Origin: Paracoccaceae bacterium
Lineage (GTDB): Bacteria; Pseudomonadota; Alphaproteobacteria; Rhodobacterales; Rhodobacteraceae
Direction: 5' to 3'
Length of the DNA: 7,362 nt
NCBI GenBank assembly: GCA_902525995.1
Contig: CABZJG010000092.1
Location: 1 to 7,362, forward strand
The notes under the pieces were generated by a model. It was not told the DNA's origin. It made no database searches and saw only the letters and a program-made list of their open reading frames with translations. Made by a program: the position numbers and the translations under genes. Positions 1 through 5,250 of this stretch are shown here, piece after piece; positions within the stretch are counted from its first letter, which is position 1, and the number at the start of each line of letters is the position of its first letter.

Positions 1-764
1 TGATAGTGATCCTGAACAGCACCGTTGGCGCATTCAGACACGTGATACTCGGCCAATTCCTCGGCAATCCACGCCTCCCATTCTTGCGGCGGCGTGCACC
101 CTGCGAACCGCATGGCAATGCAAATTTCAGAAAGCAGATCAACATTTTGATCAAGCAAAGCCAGAAGACCTGAAAATTTGAGTGAAATAAGCGCTTCACT
201 GCTAATTTCAGGTTTTTGATGGCCATACTCACTGAGATAAAAAATGATATGCGTCAGCTCGTAGGCAGCCTTTTTGTTTGGCACTGCAAAGGTTTTGCTG
301 TGGTTTATAAACCTGTGCAATCTTTCCGTCAGCCCGTCCTTGTTGGGCGCGATTTGGATGCCACTTCTTTGCAAAAGCCGCCCTGCTTCGGCGCGCTGCA
401 AATCTGACAGCTCGGCCGATACCAATGACTGAGCGTCGACCCAATTGGCCAGAGGGACGGCTTTGCCCCGCCCAAGGCCTAACGCTTCTAAATCTTGGGT
501 GATCGACAGCAAAAACCGGTAGTATTGTGGAAAGAAAAGTATCCGCTTTTCTATGCCTGCATAAAACTCACGATAGGGCGCAAGCTGGGCAGGATCAACG
601 GTCAGACCGCTGCTGTATAAAATAGTCAAAAGCTCGGCGTTTTCCTTGAGCCAAAATACATCATCCCCAAAACGGCGCTGCGTGGCAAAACACTTTATCA
701 TCGCTTCAATTCGGCCGCTTTGCGAATTTGCATGGGGCACGCTAAAGGGAATGACATTTGACAT
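1..764 (-). CDS. Uncharacterised helical protein, possibly DUF6902 family; 3' end beyond the window
   Basis: An uninterrupted minus-strand frame of 254 codons runs from an ATG at 764 off the left edge with no stop. The start is supported by a perfect AAGGAG seven bases upstream. The protein begins MSNVIPF and looks soluble: I see no signal peptide and no clear membrane segment. Distinct stretches are FGDDVFWLKENAELL (about residues 32-46), FFPQYYRFLLSI (77-88) and ELTHIIFYLSEYG (169-181), a histidine-aromatic motif that looks conserved-domain-like. Cysteines lie at residues 25, 215, 223 and 245. From memory these motifs resemble the alphaproteobacterial DUF6902 family, but I could not check this and no function is known to me. 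It lies downstream of the repeat-protein gene on the same strand, so the two may be cotranscribed past the hairpin at 816-859. I am sure that it is a gene and unsure of the family. Confidence 0.8.
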   Translation of the reverse strand, partial: MSNVIPFSVPHANSQSGRIEAMIKCFATQRRFGDDVFWLKENAELLTILYSSGLTVDPAQLAPYREFYAGIEKRILFFPQYYRFLLSITQDLEALGLGRGKAVPLANWVDAQSLVSAELSDLQRAEAGRLLQRSGIQIAPNKDGLTERLHRFINHSKTFAVPNKKAAYELTHIIFYLSEYGHQKPEISSEALISLKFSGLLALLDQNVDLLSEICIAMRFAGCTPPQEWEAWIAEELAEYHVSECANGAVQDHY

Positions 765-771
765 CACGGAA

Positions 772-777
772 CTCCTT
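772..777 (-). promoter_or_regulatory. Shine-Dalgarno site AAGGAG of the DUF6902-like gene
   Basis: AAGGAG on the minus strand lies seven bases before the ATG at 764. It fixes the start of the truncated gene and shows that the left-edge frame is translated. No convincing -35/-10 pair lies between this site and the hairpin at 816-859, which suggests read-through transcription from the repeat-protein gene. Confidence 0.75.
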
Positions 778-815
778 AAATTTCTGGCTTGATGGAGCAA
801 TGCGCCGATAAAACA

Positions 816-859
816 CCGCAGATGGGCTGGGGTTTGGGTTCAGGGATGCCCATCTGCGG
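816..859 (-). terminator. 12-bp perfect hairpin with short U-tract: intrinsic terminator or attenuator
   Basis: The arms CCGCAGATGGGC (816-827) and GCCCATCTGCGG (848-859) are perfect inverted repeats around a 20-base loop. Read on the minus strand, the stem is followed at once by TGTTTTATC, a short U-rich tract. It lies about 125 bases past the stop of the repeat-protein gene and 39 bases before the Shine-Dalgarno of the DUF6902-like gene. It could terminate the first transcript or attenuate the second gene. The loop is longer, and the U-tract shorter, than in ideal intrinsic terminators, so an RNA-processing or stability hairpin is also possible. Confidence 0.45.
824..845 (+). other. G-quadruplex consensus motif inside the hairpin loop
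   Basis: The plus strand has four G-runs, GGG (824-826), GGGG (829-832), GGG (836-838) and GGG (843-845), with spacers of 2, 3 and 4 bases. This fits the canonical G3+N1-7 pattern. It occupies the loop and part of one arm of the 12-bp inverted repeat, on the template strand of the flanking minus-strand genes. The motif is seen directly; folding is not shown. Confidence 0.5.
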
Positions 860-982
860 CCACACCGTTCTTGCTTCGCTCATAAACAAGAAAGGCCGCC
901 GGGCACCTAAAAGGCGTCCCAGCAGAAAGTTATAGGCACGCCTGGGTTCCAGTTGATGGGCCCCTAGAGCGTGCAAGTGGCT

Positions 983-1273
983 TTATGAAGCCGATACAAA
1001 CAGAGCGACATTATCGCCTGATGTGCAGTTCACGCCAGTTTCGGGCGAAGAGGCCAAAACAAACAACTCGACACGGTCGCCAGCTTGGCAATCTGTGCCC
1101 CCGCTTGGGGTTGAGGCCGAAACAAAAAGACCAACCTCATCGCCCAACAGGCAATTCGAGCTGGTTGATGGTGACGACGCAGACACAAACAGGTCAACGT
1201 TATCCCCGGTAAACAGACTGTCACTTTGTTGAAAAAATTCTTCAGTTTTAATTTGGGTTGAATGGCTTTGCAT
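983..1273 (-). CDS. Small protein made of 21-residue tandem repeats, unknown function
   Basis: The frame encodes 96 residues: a polar 22-residue N-terminus (MQSHSTQIKTEEFFQQ...) followed by three full 21-residue repeats and an 11-residue partial one, ending FVSAS. The repeat consensus is G-D-x-V-x-L-F-V-x-A-S-[ST]-P-x4-[ND]-C-x2, with the GD pairs at residues 23, 44, 65 and 86 and cysteines at 41, 62 and 83. Conserved residues use different synonymous codons in different repeats (Leu as CTG, CTT and TTG; Ala as GCG, GCC and GCT), so selection has kept the protein rather than the DNA, which argues strongly for real coding. There is no hydrophobic signal peptide. The ribosome site is weak (AGAAGAAAACC before the ATG), but a plausible promoter with a palindrome lies just upstream. 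From memory it may match a small Rhodobacterales DUF (DUF6749 is my guess, unchecked). A multi-core peptide precursor or a small repeat-scaffold protein are both possible. Confidence 0.75.
   Translation of the reverse strand: MQSHSTQIKTEEFFQQSDSLFTGDNVDLFVSASSPSTSSNCLLGDEVGLFVSASTPSGGTDCQAGDRVELFVLASSPETGVNCTSGDNVALFVSAS
986..1207 (-). repeat. Coding tandem repeat, 63-bp period, 3.5 copies
   Basis: Units in reading direction are 1207-1145, 1144-1082, 1081-1019 and the partial 1018-986. The period is exactly 21 codons. At the protein level GDxVxLFVxAS is kept in all four copies, while the DNA has diverged mostly at third positions and in the variable P-x4 segment. This is an old duplication rather than recent slippage. 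Confidence 0.8.
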
Positions 1274-1297
1274 GGTTTTCTTCTATCCAATAATCTG

Positions 1298-1326
1298 ACC
1301 ATACACAACCTAAGGTTGTATCGCAA
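1298..1326 (-). promoter_or_regulatory. Possible sigma-70-type promoter of the repeat-protein gene
   Basis: On the minus strand, TTGCGA (1326-1321) and TATGGT (1303-1298) are separated by exactly 17 bases, matching -35 and -10 elements moderately well. Transcription would start near 1291, leaving a leader of about 18 bases before the ATG at 1273. The palindrome at 1305-1319 fills the spacer, as an operator would. This is pattern-based only. Confidence 0.35.
1305..1319. promoter_or_regulatory. 15-bp perfect palindrome, candidate operator
   Basis: ACAACCTAAGGTTGT has seven-base arms around one central base. It lies between the candidate -35 and -10 of the repeat-protein gene and is the only strong palindrome in this divergent gap. 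A dimeric repressor, or an activator of the MerR type (which binds in the spacer), would fit. I do not recognise the motif as a known regulator's box. Confidence 0.45.
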
Positions 1327-1485
1327 TATATTTCTTTCCCTGGGATTAAATCATGAAAAACACATCCTAACCCGATGTATTCATGTGGTTTTAAGGACAT
1401 TCCGTCGTTTTACTGGAAAAAATGAAAACAGAACTTATCAAAAACTGTTGAAGAAATGGATTTGAAAAACCAACACTTGCATCCA

Positions 1486-1521
1486 GAAGCGGTTCGGCGA
1501 TAGTTAGACAGCAACCGCTTC
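1486..1521 (+). repeat. 9-bp inverted repeat in the xthA leader
   Basis: GAAGCGGTT (1486-1494) and AACCGCTTC (1513-1521) pair perfectly around an 18-base loop and end three bases before the Shine-Dalgarno of xthA. In RNA this would form a 5'-leader hairpin next to the ribosome site. No U-tract follows, so a terminator is unlikely. It may affect translation or mRNA stability, or be a protein-binding site. The rest of the gap (1330-1485) is AT-rich with no gene that I can support. Confidence 0.5.
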
Positions 1522-1523
1522 CA

Positions 1524-1529
1524 AAGGGG
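1524..1529 (+). promoter_or_regulatory. Shine-Dalgarno site AAGGGG of xthA
   Basis: AAGGGG lies six bases before the ATG at 1536, immediately after the leader hairpin. It supports the chosen start of the exonuclease gene. Confidence 0.6.
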
Positions 1530-1535
1530 CTTTTC

Positions 1536-2315
1536 ATGAAAATAGCGAGCTTTAACATTAACGGGATCAAAGCCCGCGCCACTGCGCTATGCGATTGGCT
1601 GGACGAAGCTGCCCCCGATGTTGCCCTACTGCAGGAAATCAAATCTGTCGACGAGGGCTTTCCATCCGAGCTGTTTGAAGACCGTGGGTATAATGTGGCC
1701 ACCCATGGCCAAAAATCCTTTAACGGCGTCGCTATTTTGTCAAAGCTGCCACTAGAAGATATCACCAGAGGCCTTCCTAGAGACCCCGAAGACGAGCAAG
1801 CCAGATGGATTGAAGCCACGGTGGTCGGAAAGCAAGCGCTGCGCATCTGCGGGCTCTATCTGCCCAACGGCAATCCGGTACCGGGACCAAAATACGACTA
1901 TAAGCTGGCCTGGATGGACCGGCTATATCGCCGCGCGCAAGAGCTGATCCAAGATCCGATGCCGGCCTTGATGGCTGGCGACTATAATATCATTCCACAA
2001 TCCGAAGATGCTGCGCGGCCTGATGCATGGACAAAGGATGCGCTGTTTTTACCCCAAAGCCGCGAAAAGTTTCGCACAATTGTCAATCTAGGCTTCACGG
2101 ATGCATTTCGCGCACGGCATCACGGTGCCGGGCATTACAGTTTTTGGGATTACCAGGCCGGCGCATGGAACCGCAACGACGGAATTCGCATTGATCATTT
2201 TCTATTAACGCCGTCTTGTGCCGATGTGCTGCAGGACTGCCAGATCGATCATCAAATCCGCGGCCGCGAAAAGCCGTCAGATCATGTTCCGATTTGGGTT
2301 AAGCTTGATCTTTAG
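1536..2315 (+). CDS. xthA: Exodeoxyribonuclease III (AP endonuclease family 1)
   Basis: This 259-residue protein has the full length and all hallmarks of ExoIII, the Mg-dependent enzyme that cleaves DNA 5' to abasic sites, removes 3'-blocking groups and degrades duplex DNA from 3' ends in base excision repair. It belongs to the endonuclease/exonuclease/phosphatase fold. Visible active-site residues are N7 (SFNINGIKAR), the metal ligand E34 (LLQEIK), Y108 (GLYLPNG), D149 and N151 (GDYNI), D220 (RIDHFL), and the D249-H250 pair (KPSDHVPI). It is cytoplasmic, with no signal peptide. The start follows from AAGGGG and from the MKIASFNINGIKAR beginning typical of the family. The gene stands alone on the plus strand and converges with the monooxygenase, with the two stop codons overlapping (TAG at 2313-2315, TAA on the other strand at 2312-2314). 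Confidence 0.96.
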   Translation: MKIASFNINGIKARATALCDWLDEAAPDVALLQEIKSVDEGFPSELFEDRGYNVATHGQKSFNGVAILSKLPLEDITRGLPRDPEDEQARWIEATVVGKQALRICGLYLPNGNPVPGPKYDYKLAWMDRLYRRAQELIQDPMPALMAGDYNIIPQSEDAARPDAWTKDALFLPQSREKFRTIVNLGFTDAFRARHHGAGHYSFWDYQAGAWNRNDGIRIDHFLLTPSCADVLQDCQIDHQIRGREKPSDHVPIWVKLDL

Positions 2316-3487
2316 GACTGCTCTGCTATGACATCGTGGCGATAAAGCCAGTCAAACTGGCCAACCAACTGCCGCGGGGCAATCGCTGCAAAGGCCCGCA
2401 TGGCTGAATGCGCAGCCCACCGCAGGGGCGGCGCGCTTAGATGATATTTCCACGCATTGCCAACCGCAGCCCGCACCGTGCGCTCAACTCTGGCTTTGCG
2501 CCGTGCTTGATAGACGTCCAAGCGCTGCTGCAATGGCGCTTGTGTATCAAGGCTGCCGGCAAAAACCCAAGCATCTTCCAATGCCATATTTGCCCCCTGG
2601 GCCAAAAACGGAAGCGTCGGATGCGCAGCATCCCCCACCAGCGCCATTTTGCCCTGCCCCCAGCAAGAGGCCACAGGATGCAAAAACAGCCCCCAAAGAT
2701 GAACTTTATCAAGCCCGCCGAGCAGCGATTTTGCCATCCCGCCAAAATCACAAAACGCGGCCTGAACATTGCGGGGCGCGTCACGCTGCGCCCAGCCCTC
2801 TTCTGCCCATTGAGACCGCTCTTGCACCATCACAAGGTTAACCCCAGAGCGGTCGCGCAGCGGATAGCTGACCATATGGCGGCCGGGGGCCATATGCACC
2901 ACGGCATGATCGGGATGATCGCAAGTATTTGGCACAATCGCCCGCCAAGCCACCTGACCAGAAAACCGAGGCACGCTCATATTGCCAAGCGCAGGGCGCA
3001 TCATTGATTTGACCCCATCAGCCCCGACCACAAAATCCGGCGTGCAGGACAAACCGCTTTGGGTGGTGATACGCGGCGCATCAGGTGCCCCAAGATCGCT
3101 GACGGTTTGCGAAAATTCGAACGCGACCCCTTTGGCACGGCACGCCTCATACAAAAGCTGAACCAGATCCGCGCGGTGAACAAAGCAATATTCAAGATCG
3201 GGCACATAGCGCGCTAAATCTAACCGGCACACCAAGCGGCCCTGTCGGTAGTCACATAAATCAACTGCCTTTGCCCGCAGGCTTAAAGCACGCAACTGCG
3301 GCGCAACGCCAAGCGCTTTGAGCACCGCCGCCCCATTGGGCGAAATTTGCAGCCCCGCGCCCACTTCACCAAGCGCTTCAGCTTGTTCAAACACCTTGAC
3401 GTCAGCGCCGCGAAGACGCAGCGCAAGTGCTGCAGCCAAACCGCCGATGCCAGCGCCGATGATTGCGATGCTCTGGCCTTCAATCAT
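2312..3487 (-). CDS. FAD-dependent monooxygenase (salicylate hydroxylase / UbiH-like group)
   Basis: The 391-residue protein is a single-component class A flavoprotein monooxygenase, a family that uses NAD(P)H and oxygen to hydroxylate aromatic or similar substrates. It shows the N-terminal Rossmann motif GAGIGG (11-16), an acidic ribose-binding residue E35 at the end of the second strand (KVFEQ), the DG motif (GADG, 155-158) and the GD motif with FAD-contacting residues (GDAAHP, 285-290, then QGANMALEDA). GLQISPNG and HRADL (104-108) are typical of salicylate-hydroxylase-like members. The substrate cannot be read from the sequence: salicylate, hydroxynicotinate or another aromatic acid are all possible, and no pathway genes lie beside it. 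The start codon has only a poor ribosome site (GGTG) and lies 14 bp after a strong terminator. The 3' end overlaps that of xthA. Confidence 0.9.
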   Translation of the reverse strand: MIEGQSIAIIGAGIGGLAAALALRLRGADVKVFEQAEALGEVGAGLQISPNGAAVLKALGVAPQLRALSLRAKAVDLCDYRQGRLVCRLDLARYVPDLEYCFVHRADLVQLLYEACRAKGVAFEFSQTVSDLGAPDAPRITTQSGLSCTPDFVVGADGVKSMMRPALGNMSVPRFSGQVAWRAIVPNTCDHPDHAVVHMAPGRHMVSYPLRDRSGVNLVMVQERSQWAEEGWAQRDAPRNVQAAFCDFGGMAKSLLGGLDKVHLWGLFLHPVASCWGQGKMALVGDAAHPTLPFLAQGANMALEDAWVFAGSLDTQAPLQQRLDVYQARRKARVERTVRAAVGNAWKYHLSAPPLRWAAHSAMRAFAAIAPRQLVGQFDWLYRHDVIAEQS

Positions 3488-3501
3488 AAGGCACCGAAAA
3501 C

Positions 3502-3529
3502 AAAAAACCGAAGCAGCGCTTCGGTTTTT
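3502..3529 (-). terminator. Intrinsic terminator of the dksA-like gene
   Basis: The stem CCGAAGC / GCTTCGG has a three-base loop (3515-3517) and is flanked by A6 (3502-3507) and T5 (3525-3529). On the minus strand the hairpin is followed by TTTTTTGTTTTC, an excellent U-tract, starting 10 bases after the dksA stop. The symmetrical A/T flanks mean it could also work on the plus strand. It would stop most transcription before the monooxygenase gene. Confidence 0.88.
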
Positions 3530-3538
3530 CGTATTGGC

Positions 3539-3961
3539 TTATTCGTCGCGATGAACTTTTTCACGCCGTTCATGTCGCTCTTGGGCCTCTAGGCTCATGG
3601 TGGCAATGGGACGGGCATCCAACCGTTTCAGAGAGATAGGATCGCCGGTCACTTCGCAATAGCCATATTCACCCTCATCGATTTGGCGCAATGCGGCGTC
3701 AATTTTGGTCACCAGCTTGCGTTGCCGATCCCGGGTGCGAAGTTCAAGGGCGCGGTCGGTTTCTTCACTGGCGCGATCCGCGATATCAGGAATATTGCGG
3801 GTCCCGTCCTGCAGGCCTTCGATGGTGTCCTTGCTATCACTGAGCAAATCATTTTTCCAGGCCAGTAACTTTCGGCGAAAATACTCAAGTTGCTGGTCGT
3901 TCATAAACGGTTCATCTTCCGCAGGAGTATAATCCTCAGGAAGAAAGGCCTCTTGCTTCAT
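3539..3961 (-). CDS. dksA: DksA-family RNA polymerase-binding transcription factor, single-cysteine type
   Basis: The protein has 140 residues from the ATG at 3961. DksA binds the RNA polymerase secondary channel and, with ppGpp, lowers rRNA transcription and activates stress and amino-acid genes. The coiled-coil region spans about residues 22-95. Its tip carries D59-I-A-D62-R-A64, matching the DxxDxA tip motif needed for activity in E. coli DksA, followed by ELRTRDRQRKL. The zinc-finger region GEYGYCEVTGDPISLKRLDARP keeps only the first of the four zinc cysteines (C102); the others are T105, S123 and A126. Cysteine-poor DksA proteins are known in alphaproteobacteria and Pseudomonas. I chose 3961 because relatives start M-K-x-E-x-F-L-P-E-D-Y and AAGGAG lies five bases upstream. 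An in-frame ATG at 3994 is equally well equipped and would add MSHADLHEGEE. The gene is divergent from moxR and ends in a strong terminator. Confidence 0.93.
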   Translation of the reverse strand: MKQEAFLPEDYTPAEDEPFMNDQQLEYFRRKLLAWKNDLLSDSKDTIEGLQDGTRNIPDIADRASEETDRALELRTRDRQRKLVTKIDAALRQIDEGEYGYCEVTGDPISLKRLDARPIATMSLEAQERHERREKVHRDE

Positions 3962-3991
3962 TTCTTCTCCTTCATGCAGGTCAGCATGTGA

Positions 3992-4006
3992 CATGCACAG
4001 CTCCTT
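3992..4006 (-). promoter_or_regulatory. Second in-frame start of dksA with its own Shine-Dalgarno
   Basis: AAGGAG (4006-4001) lies six bases before an ATG at 3994, in frame with dksA and 11 codons upstream of the start used above. The downstream start has AAGGAG at 3972-3967, five bases from its ATG. Both are near-ideal, so either start or both may be used. Confidence 0.6.
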
Positions 4007-4113
4007 CTGATTCAAAAGCAATTTTCTTCCCCGCACCTAACGCAACACAACGTCATTGTCACTAGCCAATAGCAACGCATTGCAGCAAAATTCGTTTCCG
4101 TCTAGGGTTCGCG

Positions 4114-4138
4114 CGCGGACCACTGGGCCGCGGACCAC
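4114..4138. repeat. 10-bp direct repeat in the dksA-moxR divergent gap
   Basis: CGCGGACCAC occurs at 4114-4123 and again at 4129-4138, a 15-bp period, just upstream of moxR. The 126-bp gap (4037-4162) must hold the control regions of both divergent genes. The repeat could be a regulator-binding pair or chance; a TACAGT at 4147-4152 could serve as a -10 for moxR. I do not recognise the motif. Confidence 0.35.
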
Positions 4139-4162
4139 ATTGAGCATACAGTAGGGCTGACT

Positions 4163-5002
4163 ATGAAATTCACCGGAACGAAAGACTATATTGCAACCGA
4201 CGACCTCACCATTGCAGTGAATGCGGCGGTCACACTAGAGCGGCCGCTGCTGATCAAAGGCGAGCCGGGCACCGGAAAAACCGAACTTGCCAAACAGGTC
4301 GCCGCAGGGCTCGGCCTAAAAATGATCGAGTGGAATGTCAAATCCACCACCAAAGCGCAACAAGGCCTTTATGAATATGATGCGGTTAGCCGCCTGCGTG
4401 ACAGCCAACTAGGCGAACAAAAGGTGCATGATGTCTCTAACTACATCCGCAAAGGCAAACTGTGGCAGGCCTTTGAGGCCGACGAAAAAGTGGTTCTGTT
4501 AATCGATGAAATAGACAAAGCAGATATCGAGTTTCCCAATGATTTATTACAAGAACTCGATAAAATGGAATTCCATGTCTATGAAACCGGCCAAACTATT
4601 GCGGCAAAACATAGGCCAATTGTGATCATCACCTCGAACAATGAAAAAGAATTGCCAGACGCATTTTTGCGGCGCTGTTTCTTTCACTATATCCGCTTTC
4701 CCGATGTCGAGACCTTGAAGCAGATTGTCACTGTCCACCATCCGGGAATTAAAGAATCACTTCTGACCACCGCGCTGACCCAGTTTTTTGAGCTGCGCGA
4801 ACAGCCCGGCCTCAAGAAAAAACCGTCAACATCAGAGGTTCTAGATTGGCTCAAGCTGCTGCTGGCCGAAGACCTTACCGCCGAGGATTTAAAACGTGAC
4901 GGGGCAAATGCACTGCCCAAACTACATGGTGCTTTGCTGAAAAATGAACAAGACGTGCATTTGTTTGAACGGCTGGCCTTTATGGCCCGCGGCGAACGGT
5001 GA
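4163..5002 (+). CDS. MoxR-family AAA+ ATPase (CoxD-like)
   Basis: A 279-residue AAA+ ATPase of the MoxR group. Visible elements are Walker A GEPGTGKT (33-40), Walker B VVLLIDEID (110-118, D115/E116), sensor 1 TSNN (157-160), arginine-finger candidates R170/R171 (FLRRCFF), and a C-terminal helical lid with PSTSEVLDWLKLLL (221-234). The GEPGTGKTE and KKPSTSEVLDW signatures are as in CoxD-type members. MoxR ATPases work with VWA-domain partners as chaperone-like machines that remodel or load metal into enzymes. CoxD does this for CO dehydrogenase, but no cox structural genes are visible here. The VWA partner follows at 5403. The start is supported by a modest AGGG six bases upstream. It is cytoplasmic and is probably the first gene of the plus-strand operon. 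Confidence 0.93.
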   Translation: MKFTGTKDYIATDDLTIAVNAAVTLERPLLIKGEPGTGKTELAKQVAAGLGLKMIEWNVKSTTKAQQGLYEYDAVSRLRDSQLGEQKVHDVSNYIRKGKLWQAFEADEKVVLLIDEIDKADIEFPNDLLQELDKMEFHVYETGQTIAAKHRPIVIITSNNEKELPDAFLRRCFFHYIRFPDVETLKQIVTVHHPGIKESLLTTALTQFFELREQPGLKKKPSTSEVLDWLKLLLAEDLTAEDLKRDGANALPKLHGALLKNEQDVHLFERLAFMARGER

Positions 5003-5079
5003 TGCCCGAAGATTGTGATTTTACCAGACGTAATCGTACCAAGCCCAAACCTTGCCTTGGATAAACTGGGAAATAATGG

Positions 5080-5250
5080 ATGATTCTTGCCGATTTGAAG
5101 CTTCGAATCACGCAGCGTTCGGCTGGACAGTTGGCTTTGTTAAGGGTACGAATTGCGCTCAAATCGGGCTGCGACCATGAAGCAGTGCGACCCCAGCAAA
5201 CCGATCGCGCGTTTGCAAAACAACGGATGATGGAATGTACTTACTATTAG
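5080..5250 (+). CDS. Possible small ORF of 56 residues between moxR and the membrane peptide gene
   Basis: An ATG at 5080 opens 56 codons ending with TAG at 5248-5250. The protein starts MILADLKLRITQRS and contains CDHEAVRPQQTDRAFAKQR, with cysteines at 31 and 53. The beginning, and the AVR segment about 35 residues in, loosely recall FeoC-like winged-helix peptides, but the second half does not, so I give no function. Its composition is reasonable for a protein, and it overlaps the start of the next gene by 16 bases, which would suit translational coupling. Against it, there is no clear Shine-Dalgarno (GGGA ten bases away) and the region has inverted repeats that could instead mean structured untranslated RNA. 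It may also be a decayed gene. Confidence 0.28.
   Translation: MILADLKLRITQRSAGQLALLRVRIALKSGCDHEAVRPQQTDRAFAKQRMMECTYY
5090..5167 (+). repeat. Inverted repeats in the moxR downstream region
   Basis: CCGATTTGA (5090-5098) pairs perfectly with TCAAATCGG (5159-5167) across 60 bases. Inside the left arm an 18-bp near-palindrome, 5092-5109, centres on GAAGCTTC with a single T/G mismatch pair (a G-U pair in RNA). These could fold into alternative RNA structures. No U-tract follows, so I do not call a terminator. Confidence 0.3.

Noticed and set aside
776..976. 66-codon minus-strand ORF between the repeat-protein gene and the DUF6902-like gene
   Set aside because: It starts only at a TTG without ribosome site, contains the perfect hairpin, and has an arbitrary-looking sequence. 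It is in frame with the repeat gene beyond its TAA, but the repeat motif does not continue, so neither read-through nor a disrupted longer gene is supported.
985..1232. Two plus-strand ORFs opposite the repeat gene
   Set aside because: Both are antisense to a gene whose synonymous repeat variation supports the minus-strand frame; their own sequences show no such conservation.
1262..1465. 67-codon plus-strand ORF in the gap before xthA
   Set aside because: It overlaps the repeat-gene start and the palindrome/promoter on the other strand, lacks a convincing ribosome site and has no recognisable domain.
1391..1846. 151-codon minus-strand ORF opposite xthA
   Set aside because: Serine-rich antisense shadow of the well-supported exonuclease III frame.
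2441..3007. 188-codon plus-strand ORF opposite the monooxygenase
   Set aside because: Antisense shadow rich in Pro, His and Arg, with no domain; the minus frame carries all FAD motifs.
5002..5064. 20-codon ORF starting on the moxR stop codon (TGATG)
   Set aside because: The overlap looks like translational coupling, but the product MPEDCDFTRRNRTKPKPCLG is too short and featureless to call a gene.
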